64,000 bases of DNA from Osmia lignaria lignaria (Eukaryota; Arthropoda; Insecta; Hymenoptera; Megachilidae), in contig NC_135042.1 in assembly GCF_051020975.1 (NCBI RefSeq), forward strand, positions 4,053,888 through 4,117,887, given 5' to 3'. Shown here piece after piece: positions 1 through 12,500 of the stretch (the stretch's first letter is position 1; each line of letters begins with the position of its first letter). The translations under genes and the position numbers were made by a program. The notes under the pieces are model-generated. The model searched no databases and had not been told where the DNA came from. It saw only the letters and a list, made by a program, of their open reading frames with translations.

Positions 1-604
1 GAAATAACCGTATTTTTTGTACCGTATTGTAATTGCCACTTTTACGTTAAGTAAATGTATGAAAACGAGAATTCTGTCTGAAGGTTCCTATATGTTACGT
101 GAAATAGAAACATTAATGAACAATATTGATTATACCGTTACTGCCTCATTATAACTGTAACGAAGCATCTAATCGAATAGAAATTTAAATTGTCTATGTA
201 TTCATAATAAACCGTGATTTTATCGCGAATATAAGAGCGAGAAAAGGAAATTACTAATCGTTCGTTCATTAGGATTTGTTACTATGTCATTATATACTAA
301 GGCTATGAATAAACGTTAAACTATGATCGTTAGTGCGCCTATTTATTTCTATTTCAATACGATGTAGTCTTAGTCCGGGAAAAAATTATCGTTTATGTTT
401 TCAGTTTGTTAAACAAAATTTTATGAAAATGATCCAACTATGTACATGCTTACAAAAATTAATTTTCTTATTAAATATTTATCCATCACCCTTGTATGCG
501 TTTAATTGATTAACAAATATCAACATACTTCGATTGTGATGTAAAATGCAAACAGCACAGTTGACTGTGCAAAGTAGTTGCACAGGATATGCAAGTATAT
601 TTAT
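1..604. other. AT-rich downstream flank of RWDD1
   Basis: The nearer part probably contains the RWDD1 3' untranslated region on the minus strand. I see no coding sequence or repeat. Confidence 0.6.
342..347 (-). terminator. candidate RWDD1 poly(A) signal
   Basis: AATAAA on the minus strand, 258 nt beyond the RWDD1 stop. A second AATAAA touches the stop codon itself (600-605) and is probably too early to be the main signal. I cannot tell which is used. Confidence 0.35.
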
Positions 605-720
605 TTAGGCACTAGCGTCAGAAACGTTTGGTTCATAATCAGGATCATCCTCGTCGTCGTCGCCCTCCAAATCTAGATCATCCAGATTTTGAAACAAACT
701 TTCATCTATCTTAACGGAAT
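605..720 (-). CDS. RWDD1: RWDD1 coding exon 4 with stop
   Basis: This exon is 116 nt and encodes the acidic tail DSVKIDESLFQNLDDLDLEG...EDDPDYEP. The acceptor is TTCTTAG. The stop codon TAA (605-607) overlaps by one base an AATAAA hexamer on the minus strand (600-605). Confidence 0.95.
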
Positions 721-1573
721 CTAAGAATTAGAAAGTCAATGATATTACATTTCTGTGTATACCTTGCTGTAAATTAAATAAATTAGGTATTCTAAAACAA
801 TACCATCATCTAAGAATTTAAGATCAGACTGATCCAATGTTTTATCAGTCATAAACAGTTCCCTCCCTGTTAATTTCTTTCCTTCCCGCTCGGCCATTTC
901 CCTTCGTTTCGTATATCCCATTTCTTCATCAAATTTCTCTTTCCAGCTTAAAAATGTTTCTACGGTAACTCTTGTTCCTTCAAACTTTTTCTGTAACGGT
1001 ATAAATGATATTAGTCTCATTTAATTGCAGATTCCTCAAGATCAAGTATATTGTACCCTTTCTGCTTCTTCTAGTTCTTTAAGTTTCTTTGCTGCACTCT
1101 CTTCCCTATTTAATTTAATTTTATCCCATTGTACATTAAGCCACTCTTGAGCAGCGCTAACTAGGGTAAATACCATAACCATTCCTAGGTTTTCATTCAT
1201 TTGTTCTGTTAAATGTTCCTTTAACTTCTCATCATCACCCTCCTCAAAATTCTCTTGATCTTCTATGGATATAAGAAGAGGTTCATCTGGGTACTTTGGA
1301 GTGTAAGTGAATTCTAAGCAACAACTAATACCATTCCCAGACTCAGCTTCATACTCTTCAGTTTTAATTGGGATAGCAAATATGTAAAACGGTTCTGTAG
1401 CTAAAACTGTAAGAAACTTCAGTTTTCAAGAATCTCAAACTTAAAACTGCAAAGGATTTACAATGAAAACAAGTTTGCAGGTTAAAATATAACGCTTTCA
1501 TACTTTCCAATTCTCCACAGTAAATTGATTCCAATGCTTCAATCTCATTACGTTGCTCGTCTTTATAATCCAT
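605..1573 (-). CDS. RWDD1: RWD domain-containing protein 1 (RWDD1 / Gir2 family), complete, 4 exons
   Basis: The spliced product is 240 residues (vertebrate RWDD1 is about 243). Coding exons on the minus strand are 1573-1504, 1406-1057, 990-804 and 720-605. All junctions are GT-AG and phases match (1, 0, 1). The start reads MDYKDEQRNEIEALESIY, the hallmark opening of the family. The RWD domain spans about residues 5-110 and includes the YPDE motif (TPKYPDEPLL) and NLGMVMVFTLV. A Lys/Glu-rich helix follows at about 120-142. The DFRP-type C-terminal region includes TVETFLSWKEKF and KLTGRELFMTDKTLD, and the tail is Asp/Glu-rich (GDDDEDDPDYEP). Known family role: it stabilises the translation-associated GTPase DRG2 and, through the RWD domain, binds GCN1, damping GCN2 signalling; it is cytoplasmic. 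The gene is divergent from TULP4. The assignment is essentially certain; the exact function in this species is inferred. Confidence 0.97.
804..990 (-). CDS. RWDD1: RWDD1 coding exon 3
   Basis: This exon is 187 nt and encodes the DFRP-like segment KKFEGTRVTVETFLSWKEKF through DQSDLKFLDD. The intron before it is only 66 nt (1056-991). The donor is GATG|GTATTG. Confidence 0.95.
1057..1406 (-). CDS. RWDD1: RWDD1 coding exon 2
   Basis: This exon is 350 nt and encodes most of the RWD domain and the start of the charged helix. The acceptor is TTTCTTACAG and the donor is AGG|GTACAA, ending in phase 0. An alternative acceptor lies upstream at TTTGCAG, but the chosen one restores the conserved residues ILATEPFYIF. 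Confidence 0.93.
1504..1573 (-). CDS. RWDD1: RWDD1 coding exon 1
   Basis: This exon holds 70 coding nt: residues 1-23 plus one base. It ends GAAA|GTATGA. The start ATG at 1573 is chosen because it gives the family N-terminus (EQRNEIEALESIY). Confidence 0.95.
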
Positions 1574-2852
1574 GACGATTAGAATAAAACCGATTCGTTA
1601 AGAGATTCTTGTGTTAGGTATACAACTGAATAATTATAAGAAAGCACAAGAAATCATGGTACGACAATAACATCAACGGCGAAGAGCGATGTGCCGCAAA
1701 CAAGAGTTATACCGAATGGAATATGCACCAATATACACTGGGTGTCTCATTTTAAACGAGATAATATTAAATTATTTTAAACTATATTATTTGAAGTAAT
1801 ATTTGAGTAAAACTTATTCTGTTTCGAGCACAAGTATAGAAAATAAACTTGTATACCGATGATTTCAAGGAAGAGACCTTAATTACACAATTTTATTTGA
1901 AAAATTTTTTTTTGAATTTTATACTCTTCTTGGTGTCAATCGAAGCGTATTTTAATTCTCTACAAATAGTATTAAGGTACTTAGGTAAAAAATTCATTAG
2001 TTCAAAAGATATCCTAGGGAGAGACCTCGAGGCTCTCCCTGTCTCTCCCTAAGATATCTTTTGAATCGATGAATTATCGACCCCAGTGCCTTAATACTTT
2101 TTTGTAGACAATAATATAGTGCAACAAATTACGTTTAGAAAAATATATAGTTCCATTTTCAAATCTTTGGAACTCCTCCACTTCCGGCACTAATAAATAT
2201 ATCACACGATGCTCCATTCAACACCATTCAATTTTCCCTGTGCACGTGTATGTCTGATACAAAATTGATTATGCAATCATCATTTCTGTACAAATTCTTT
2301 TCATGTACCTGAAGGTAACATAATTAAAGGTATGCACACATAAAAAGCGAACATCCTAAGATCACAATTTGCATAATCACGTAGAAGATAAACTATAATT
2401 TGTAATTTTAATTAAAGTATCCTAACAGCTCGATACTATCGTTGTATCAAACATACATTCCCTTCGCCCTGTTTTCTTTTAATCAGTCAGAAACGCTAAT
2501 TGCTTCGAGCAACGCGAACCTCTTGCATCAGGTAAGAACAGGAAAATCTAAGAGCAACAGAATACGCGGGCAAAGCGGAAAGAAGCCTGCAGCTTTAATT
2601 CCATTACATCAGCAACAAGGTTCTCGACATTGATTCGAAAGTTGCAAAAAGCAAGCGTAAAGGGCCAAGGAGCGAAGGTATGGCGAGCAGGAGGGTCGGT
2701 GCGCGAAGCTGGTAGCGCGAAAAAGCTTTTTGCAGCGGATTTAACACGGACAGAGGCCGTCAGGTGGCCAAGAAAGCAGGCAAGCGCGGAGCGCAATCAA
2801 TACGCTCGCAGAACGCGGCGGTGCCTCGTGCGCGGCAGCTCCGGCTGAGCTT
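1574..2852. promoter_or_regulatory. divergent intergenic region between RWDD1 and TULP4
   Basis: This 1.3-kb stretch separates the two divergently transcribed genes. The RWDD1 side (1574-1700) is moderately GC-rich. A 150-bp foldback lies at 1959-2108. From about 2540 the sequence becomes strongly CpG-rich, as expected for the TULP4 promoter. Short ORFs in the CpG-rich part are open in several frames on both strands and are composition artefacts. Confidence 0.6.
1959..2108. repeat. 150-bp foldback (long imperfect inverted repeat)
   Basis: The left arm is about 1959-2026 and the right arm about 2041-2108, roughly 67 bp each with around ten mismatches and a 15-nt loop centred on CCTCGAGG. Blocks shared by the arms include TCTACAAA, AGTATTAAGG, TTCAAAAGATATC and TAGGGAGAGAC. 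There is no coding content. It could be a foldback/MITE or the template of a hairpin RNA. Confidence 0.8.
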
Positions 2853-2858
2853 TCAGTC
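2853..2858 (+). promoter_or_regulatory. candidate TULP4 initiator (TCAGTC)
   Basis: TCAGTC matches the arthropod initiator consensus TCAKTY, with A+1 at 2855. It sits in a CpG-rich stretch about 600 nt upstream of the TULP4 start codon. I see no TATA box at -30 and no clear DPE. It is a candidate only. Confidence 0.4.
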
Positions 2859-2972
2859 GGACGTAAGCTCGCGTCGAAAAAGCTCAGAAAAGTGTGCTCG
2901 CTCGTTCTTTCCGCCGCGTCGCACCGGATCGTCGCGAGGCCACAGGGTGGTGGACTTGTAGTAGGCGGTAAA

Positions 2973-3423
2973 ATGGCGACCGCGATACGAAACAAATGAC
3001 TTTGATCGAAGAAACAACGCGAAAGCTTCATTGTGATCAACTCTGAACACTTACGGAGACTGTATTTCTATGAAGAGGTTCACTGGCGAGCTCGACTCGC
3101 TGCTTGAAAAAGCGCCGTCCAAAACTACTAAGGACTATAGGAAAAACTAGCCGCGGCTAATATTCGCGTATACACAGTTCTCGCAGGTGTACGAATCGGC
3201 GCGATGATCGAATCAATGATAAAAAGCTCCGGGCAGAGTTTACTCGCGTGTCTGCACGAGGACGCGTGAAGGATTTAGGCCGGAATTCCGATTATATCGA
3301 CCGTGGATCCTTTTCGCTACGAACACCGATATAACGGACTAATGGTATTAAAAGGTCGCGTGTGGTGGTCGATTCTTAGCTGAGTGACGATTGCTTGGGT
3401 CGGTACCGGCTTCGATGACCTGA
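2973..3423 (+). promoter_or_regulatory. uORF cluster in the TULP4 5' leader
   Basis: Six short upstream ORFs precede the TULP4 start if the leader is unspliced: 2973-2999 (8 aa, in the strong context TAAAATGG), 2996-3046 (16 aa), 3070-3150 (26 aa), 3204-3269 (21 aa), 3342-3383 (13 aa) and 3415-3423 (2 aa). The last one shares the TULP4 frame, so its TGA at 3421 is the in-frame stop that fixes 3463 as the first possible TULP4 methionine in this exon. Such leaders usually lower translation of the main ORF. Confidence 0.55.
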
Positions 3424-3462
3424 CGAACCTTACAACGGCTACGCGGATCCAGTTACGCGATC

Positions 3463-3558
3463 ATGCATTTGCACTTCGAGAAGAATAACAATGCCAAGTG
3501 CGACTGCAACATCCTGTCGCTTAGCTGGATGGGCAAGGTGCCGGACGAGTCGCCGGAG
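3463..3558 (+). CDS. TULP4: TULP4 coding exon 1
   Basis: This exon encodes 32 codons ending in phase 0 (GAG|GTACGT). The sequence CNILSLSWMGKVP matches the human N-terminal NILCLSWKGRVP. The nearest in-frame upstream codon of note is a TGA at 3421, which supports the start at 3463. The start context (GCGATC before ATG) is weak. Confidence 0.93.
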
Positions 3559-6500
3559 GTACGTGACTTATTCTTTTGTCAGACCGTCGATGAGGTCTCT
3601 TGATTAGGCGGATATTAATCATAAACACCGCTATGAAACTTTTTAATTGACATTTTGCCAGGATAGAAAATCTAAACTGGTTAGCAAAATACTTAAAACA
3701 TGAAATGGATAAGCACTACTGCTTTACAATTTAATTATAGATTATGGGTGACCTTCCTTTCAATTACATTTTTCTTTTAATTACACACAGCATACCTAAC
3801 TTTTGTTATTTCAAAGCTTTAGTAATTGCTTTTCATCAGAAAGCCTATTATTAGCGTTCCGGTAAGTAAAGTGTTAACACTGTGTATACACTATCGCTCA
3901 GAAATATTTGATTACATGTACTAACATCCATAGATATTTGACACTTATAGAACTTGAGATGAATTTAAAACAAATTATCAAATTTTTGTGCAAATTAATT
4001 TCTATTGAAAATATAATAATTGTCTAAAGAAATACTGTAAAATTTTGAAAAGGAATTTAAAATTAATTTCTAATTCTAAAAACTTCATTGAGTATAAATC
4101 CCAAGCAAATACTAGCTATTTGATCTATTGCCATTGTTCTCATATGAGAACACACAATTTTTTAGTTAGATAAACGCAGAGAATTCAAGAAACGTATCGA
4201 ATTCTCTGGTTACATTCGATGCAGCAGAACCGTAGTGTCTAGGATTTCGATGACACATATAACCATGAAAAACGACACTTTTTAGCTTATTTAACGTCCC
4301 ACTTTCGCGTTGTTGAAATAAGTGACGACAGACACGAGGATCTAAAAATTCATGTGAAAATAGCTGAAACAAGCTTGATTTACTGCTAACGTAAGCTTAT
4401 CACCTTGTTCGGGGATTATTGGTTCGATACAGTAACATACACTCGTGTTCAAAACCGATACACTTAGTTATTTTCAAAAATCATTAATTACCCAAATTAT
4501 TCAAATGATATAGTCCCATTAATACATATAATTAATGGTATACACATTAGTTTAAAAAGTCATAAAAAAAAATTATGAAAATTTTACGAATATCCGAAAA
4601 CTAATTTCAAAGTATACTATACATCTTTTCTCGAAAAGTTAATAATCAGCAATGTTAAAGGGAAAGAACCGAATAAACAAAATATGCACTTCAAATGTTT
4701 TCTGTGAAAACTTGGCACCTGGCAAGCTGTTTTTATGCGACTTTCCATTCAAACCAGGCGCACCGAACTGAACACGGTATAAAGTTTGATAAATGAGAGG
4801 AAATTGTTTATTTCCCAGATTTTCGTGAGGTTGGAATTTATTCAGCATTATAGTTTGAATGCACGATATAACAAAACAAATATGTTCTCTTTTCAATGTT
4901 CAAAAATTTGAAAGCAACAAAACTACTACTAGCAAACACGTTAAGAATTCTCTGCGAAGTATAAGAGCAAACATAAAATGGTAAAAGTCATAGATTCCAT
5001 GAAAATGTGCGGTCGTCAATGCTAAGAGGTTCATGAAAACGCGCGAGCGAGTAGAATGTTTGAACGGGAGCTAAGAAGATCGCGTAAGCGTTGAATCAAT
5101 TTGCCATGTTCCCTGCGAACCGGTTAAACTGTCATTTTCCCGTGACTGGCATCGAACATGGCGTGAAATTAACACTTGAATGCGTTCATCCGGCAATCAA
5201 TACAGTTTGGTGTAGACAGGCAAATTGCCGCGTGCCGGTTCGTTATCAACGCGCTATATTTTTCGCACGAGTTTCCTTAGGAAAGTTTCTCAACGCATTC
5301 GACTACCTTCTTTACAAGAACATAAGCAGGAGAAAGGTGCAACTTTTCTCATTTCACGATGCACCACTTCAATTATTTCTAAAATTATAACAGCTGGAAA
5401 AATATTTTTTTAATTAGAGGTACCTTGTATAAAGTAGGTTATTATGTAATCATAAAATATTTTCTATTGTTGGAGACGTTTACCTATACTACATACTTAA
5501 AAAAAAAAATTAATAATTTGTAATATATTTCAAAGTTTCGATAAGACGCCAAATGTCGCGATGATCATTGACTCATACTACTGATTTAATGTAACTGCTA
5601 GGGGTGCCCGAATAAATTATATAACTAAATGAAAAAAAGGTTAAGAAAAATTTGTAGGGGCATTAATAGGTAGGAAATAGGAAGCTTCAAATTGAAAAAT
5701 GAAGTGATTGTATTACGAGTAATTGCAACTGTAGCGTGTCTTACTAAATATGGATATTTCCACTGTGACGGTCAACACGTCAACGCAGTAGAAATAACTA
5801 CATGTAGCGCGACGCAGTAATTTCTCTCGCTCTTTCATTCTACTATTTGCGTAATTATGGCCTGTACTATTTTTAAGATATGTAATATTTTAATTATAAA
5901 GTATTGGAAAATGAATATAAAGTTAAAATTCCCCAATTCCCCGGAGAAAGCCCCAATTTCTTGTTCAATTTTAATTGCCCTTTTAAAAAATAAAAAATTT
6001 TTTAAAATATCATCTAACAGGCCTACGTGCAAACGATTCATTTCTACAATTACTTGAAAAAGAAAGCTAAGAGTAGGAAACTTTAAGCAATTTTCTACGT
6101 CGACCTGTTTAAAATGATAAAACCGCGTACGAAACAAGCCACAGAAGATCTTCATAAAACAACGTACCTTGCGTTGAACAAGGCAAACTCTTCTATTTTT
6201 ATCCAGTAGCGTACGGCTGTAAGAAATCAATTTCCAAGGCACGGAGGAAGAAGCTTCTCGGTTTTAATGCATTTACTACAGCCGGCAAAGGGAATCTCGA
6301 CGGTAAAAGAGAAACGCACTAAGACATCGAGCACCAGTGTCGCCAGGGGATTAATTATTGAAGTTGCTTCGCTACATCGAGGCGTAAACCCCTGGCGAAT
6401 ACCTGGTGCACGCAATATTTCAAAACGAACAAGAAGAAGAAGAAGAAGAAGTCGAACGACTGTCTGCTTCTCCTCCTCTGTTCCTCTTTCAATTTTACGA

Positions 6501-9500
6501 GCGTTAAAGCGGTCGTTGGCGAATGAGACTTGGTCGTCCCGCGATTCAGGGGTTAATAATACCGGGGAGAATTTCGGGACCACATCAAACGGGGGTTGGA
6601 GAGATTGGAATCCGTCAGGGTGAAGCGGATGCTGGATGCTGGAGGCGGCTTAGCTCGAGCAGAAATTCGAAGGGGTGACACGAGGTGTACGTGCGTGCAG
6701 CCAATTCGATGCTGAAGATGAAGTTCGTGCTCGGTGTCTCGAGTAGATGTCCTCAGGACCGACGAATACCAGTCTTTCCTCCCCTTCGCTTTGTTGCTTC
6801 GAACGCAAGAACGCTTTGAAATGACAGTCAAACGGTTATCCCGCTTCAATTGGAGAGGAGAGATTACTTGCTTTCGAAATGATTCACTCGGATCTAGCAT
6901 TTTTCTCGATTCTTTTTCCCATAGACAAGGCACTATGTATGCCATCAATTTATGCTCGTTCGAGTATTTTATTTAACGGTGTTTCGAGACACCGAGCACA
7001 AAACAGGCGTCTAAAAGCTGGCAAAAATAACCTTAAGGTCGATTTTGTTCGATGTACGTCGATCTAGGTCAGGAAGTAGTTAAACGCGGGAAACGTGGAC
7101 GGGTCGTCGATCGAATCCCGTAGAAAGGCCGTCTGTCGAGTGTCCAAATCGACTCTATCGTCCGTTCGTAACCCAATTATTTTTCCAGTAATAGAGGGAC
7201 AGGATTCGGGCGCGATCCTTTCTGATCGTCTCACGAAAACGGCTCCAGGGGCTCGTTAATCAACGATTAGCTACGGAAAGGGAACGACCAGCGGGAGGAT
7301 TCGTCGATCGGGGAACACAGGAAGCGTAATTAATTCTGATCGATTGCGTCCCGTGGCGCATCGAACTTTGCCGATCGAGTTAATCCTGCTTAAGCATGGA
7401 CGCGTTTAACTTAAAGCTTGCCTCGATTGTTCGTTCAACGACCGTACGAATATTCTGCGCCCATGCACCTCATTAGACCGGAAGTTAGGTGTTCGCACCT
7501 TTGTTCGAAAGAGAAATTTTTTCATAGAGCCTTCAGACCTTCGTCGTTTTAAAGACACAATTTGAAGAATAGTGCATTTTCAAATTACAGAGAATTTCAA
7601 AATTTGAAAATGTAAAATGGTATTAGAAAGATTGTATCAGTAATTATGAGAATTAGTATGATCCATTAGAATTATTAATAAAAACGTTAGGTAAATTAAA
7701 TGCTGTTCGATTTCCTGGAGGTAATTTAATTACCTTAAAATGTTGTATCTACAACTTCGTTCTACAACTTCTATCTTATACCTCTGCGGATAACTTTTCC
7801 AAGGATGCGGTTCTCACTTTACTCGTGCAATTGAATCTGACTTTTCCTCGAAACTTTAACTTTTAGCAAAAATTCTTGGAAACATATTACTACCCGAAGA
7901 ATATTGGAAAGACTATCAAAGGTTTGGTTTTGAGTAAAATCTCACTCTTAAGCTGCAGCAATCTTATTGTCGAGAGGAAAATGTCAGAAGTACTCTTTGT
8001 TATAAGAAATTTCAATTTTTCAACTTTCTTTCATGTACAGTATTGAGCATAATAGGCTTTCCCAGGAAAGCTTATATAAAAATTATATTATTTTTATTTC
8101 TAAATCACTTCTAATAATAATATTGTAAAAATTAATATTTTTAGAATTCCCACCTCGCCTATATCGCCATTTTTTCTAAGACAACCTATTTTCCTCGATA
8201 CTGTACACTTGAAATTACAACTAAACCTATGCAACATCGAATAATATATTTTCTTTCTACGAAAATATTTCATGGCGACTCGGTAAGCACCATAGATATT
8301 CCTTCGAACGTTATCCAGACAGCTTTTATTAACTCACCAGTGAACCCGTTATTCACTCCTCTGATTAATAGGATCTGTGTCCCGAAATCTGCACTAGGCT
8401 GGCACGAATAGCGTGACAAAATATGGCCACGAGTTTTAAACACGTCTAAGCTGGTGAGTTTAGGTATCGCACGGACGAACGAACGCGACTTTCCACATCG
8501 AATGATGTATACTCGAGTTCCACGTACTTGTCGTGGATTGCGCTTGAATCGATACTCTCATTATCGAGGACCGTTTTACCTTCGGTGCGAGCACTGTTCG
8601 CGGTTTAATCGAATACCATTGCCTGAAAGGTAGTTTTCCATGTGCTTCTGTGTCATCGCTAACAGAAGAACGAAACGAATGTTTCTATGGAATTTTTCAA
8701 TCATTTCTAATACTTATTGTTCCCATTTAGGATTGTGCAGTTACCCAAATTTTCGATTGCCCCTGTTACCATTACAAAATCGAAAAATTATTGAAGCGAT
8801 AGATTCCGAATGAAAATCATTCGATCATCTTCTTTCCTTTGAATTTCGCAGTTACTTCGTCACTTGGCGAATAATACTTTTCAACGCGCGAATCAATTGA
8901 TTCGAGTTAAGTCGATTCCTCGTTCCAGCCTGTTGAATAATTTAACTTCGATACTTAGGAAGGTCGAAGAATTTTCAACGAGAAAAGCTCGAAAGGAAAC
9001 GGAGGATGAAGAAAGTATACGGAAGGAGAAAAAAAATTCACCGGAGAACCGGATGTCATTTAAATAAGAAATCTGATCCATCCCGTTTGCTCGTCGACGG
9101 AAAGAAAAACCAAAAAGTCGCGAATCCTTCTACCTTCTACCTATTCTTGCACTTAACCGAACACGAAAGGTAGAACTATCGAGTCGTTCTTAACGCTATC
9201 GAAAGTTTGGCGATCCGATTCCTTTCGAGGATCCATCAAGACAAACGGCTCTATTGTTCTCCGGGTTAAGCCATCGCGGCTCTTTGTTCCTCTAGGTAGC
9301 TACTCTCTGTGCTTCCCGTTTTATAGTTACAATCTTATGCGAGCGATTTTACACGCTCAACAAGGCGAGATTGTTAGCGGGGAATTGCAAAGAAATTGCG
9401 GAACAGTTGGCTACTTTTCTTTTGTCAAGTTGCTTCTCTTTTGGGAGATAAAAGCTAACCCTTCCGTAATTATTTCGTCTCTCTCCTTTTTATGTTTCTT

Positions 9501-12500
9501 TTTTCTTGCATTTAAATGATACAATGAATGTGGATAACGTTTAAATGAGAATTGCTTTTTTATTTTTCTGGGGAGAAGGTGGAACTACCTATTCATGGAA
9601 CTGTTTTTAATTGCTGTTTTGTTCTTGTTTCTCCAGGCTGTTGAGAGTGTGAATATTTTAGCTTGTATAAATGTTACCTGGGCAAAATGATATTGTGTAA
9701 TTCTTAAGAATTGCAATTACTAAACGTTATTTTGAAGTACGAACCGGAATTATATTTTTACTTAATTTACAAAATTTTAATTATTGCTTCTCATCTTGTT
9801 TTATTAATTGTACCTCGAAAATTTGGGATATCAATTATCTTTGCCAGAATGAACAACCGTGTTCACAAAATATTTAATAACTAACGAATAGATCGTAAAT
9901 GAAATGATGAACAGGATTATGAGAGCAATAGAATCGAGCAAGATTGCTTCGTTAATTTTATCGGGAATAAAACTGTAATAGGTTTCCTGTTGGCTGTGCT
10001 GCGGCGATGATGAACACTTTAACGAGAAGAAAGCCCGCGACAAGTATTAAGTTTCCCGAGAAAATGAATACCCAAGCATTCGATTACTTCTCCGGTACAA
10101 GTTTCCATTGAAATGGATTATATTTAGCATCAAATTATTTACGAGTATACCACAGTTATTGTGCAATCATGGATTCTATAAAATAATGAATTTTTATTTA
10201 AAATGTTGCATATTATAATAAATTTCAAATCTTTTTTTTTTAAATCTCTGATTGGTAAAAGAATCTATGAACCTTTGTCGTCCATTAGAAAGCAACATTA
10301 AAAATAAAAGATCCTCATTATTCCTCGGACAGATGACTCTCCCCGAACTGTCAGGAACTTAATTGACTTCGACAATTCTAGTGCAAGCCTCGTAATGTTC
10401 ACCCAGCCGAGCAATAAGCAGTCAATTATTCAGGGAACGTAATTACCGCGTCGATAATTATTAAACTCTAATAACGTTCTAGCACAGCACTTTCCACGTT
10501 AGTTCCTCTCCTTAACTATCTTGGCTACGAATAAAACGATATCCTCCATTTCCCAGAAGCACCCTCGGATCAGGTTGTACAGTTTCACCAAGTTCAGTGA
10601 CACTTTTCTACCTACGCAGGAAACTCGTCGATCTACAACGAACTGGCAGCCATATCGGATATTCGATATCCTTTTAATGGACAGGATAAACTGCAACCGC
10701 GTAAATCGTCACGTTGGTTTGCAGAATATCCTGTTACGTGGAACCAGACGTATTCATATGTATATATTTCCTTTTTTCATGTAAAAAGATGGTGCGCTAT
10801 TATTTTCTTTGAGATAAATTGAGCTTTGCAGTTGGTTTATGGTCCTCTATCTTGGACGAGAAAAGGTATGAATAAATTCAATTTTAAAATGCAAACACAG
10901 GAAAACGTACTTGTACGTCTCTGCCACAATCAATAAAATTTGTTTTATCTAGACGTTAAAATGAATGAGTAATTATATTTTTCAGTGTTTTAATCAAGAT
11001 AATACCGCGTTAAATAAAAATGAAACTAAGGATAATGATATACAAAGCGTAAGACGAGAAGATTTTAAGGTATTAATTTTTCCTGTGTATTAAAGTACAT
11101 CAAAGTATAACAGTCTTCTTTAACCAGATATTTTAATTAAAAACACTCTTATACTTTAATCCGATATTTCATAAAGAAAAATTTATAGCTATCTTTCCTA
11201 AATCTCCCCATAAAAAAGCTTCTAATGTTTTATGTTATTCAAAGCACATGTACATCAATTTAAAAATACGAACACGTTTTGGAACACATTTTTGACATTT
11301 GTGAAAATCATCAGTATTTTATCGCGACACCAGTGAACTATATACATTAGAGGCTTTCCATCTAATAACATGTAAAAGGGTAAAAAAAGTTTCTTTGTTC
11401 GTGTCACGCGATCTCCGCGTCGAAAGCGTACAGTTAATTGCCGAGTCAACTTATTGTTCTCGAGTAAGAGTCAATATATACGAAGTAGACAGAATAAATT
11501 GGGGTTGAAGGGTGCAATCAATCGGTGGGAAGGATGCCAGCCATTAAAGATGCAGCTCAAGTGGAAGGAAACATTGTTTAACGTTCCTCGAATATTTCGC
11601 AATATTTTACGACTGAATATACTGGGTCAGAAGAGACCCATTATTGACGTCAGAAAATTAACTATTCTGTAAGGTAATAATTGAAATTAATGAAACGAAT
11701 TTTTGTAGATTACATCTTTGAATTTTCTCCCCTACAAATTTCGTTGTATGTATCTCCTAAAAATACCCCCCCATAATTAACGTCCACCGTAACATCGAAC
11801 AATCTATTGTTCCCGTACTTTAATGTACATTGAAAAATGAAATCCTTCACCCTAGTCTCGACTCGAGGAACAAAGGTCCGTGTAAAAAAAGATGCGTCGC
11901 TTCCGTAAAAACGGGTGTTTACATCGTCCCTGTTATAAGGGAAACGAGGCATCGAGTTAATTCGCCAGCCTGTCGCTTCCTTTTTGTGCGATTGAAAAGA
12001 AGGCTGGACCTTTTGTATCCGTCGTCAGGAAGGAAAAGTTCGAGCGGTTGGTAGACGAACGAAGGGATCGGATAGCTGGCTGGAAATCCGCCTCGAGCTT
12101 GCTGCTTATTTTTCTAAGGGTTCCCGTTGGCTCGAGTAATTACGCCTACATATGTATGACAGGTCTGAGGGTGAAACCCTTGTAACATTGAAGCCCCCGC
12201 CGCCACCTGACGCAGCCACGCTTTAAGTGGAAACGTTACGTGCCGACGAATAAGTGTTATCAACCATCGTGTTTCGATAGGCCTTGCTGGCCATTACAAA
12301 CGATAAAGAAAAGTAGAGATTGAAAAATATTGCTAGTTACCGAACTATCAATAATTGAGCAGTTGAAATGGTAGACGATGTAACCACCCTTGTTCATAAG
12401 TTGTTGAACACTTAATATGTAGTTTCAGCTTTAGGTGAAACTCATAAATCCATCAACACGGAATTAAGACTCTTTTTAAGTAATTAACAGCCATAATTAA

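Noticed and set aside
6227..6623. ORFs of 118 codons on both strands in TULP4 intron 1
   Set aside because: Both strands are open over the same GC-balanced DNA containing an AAG microsatellite; no recognisable protein.
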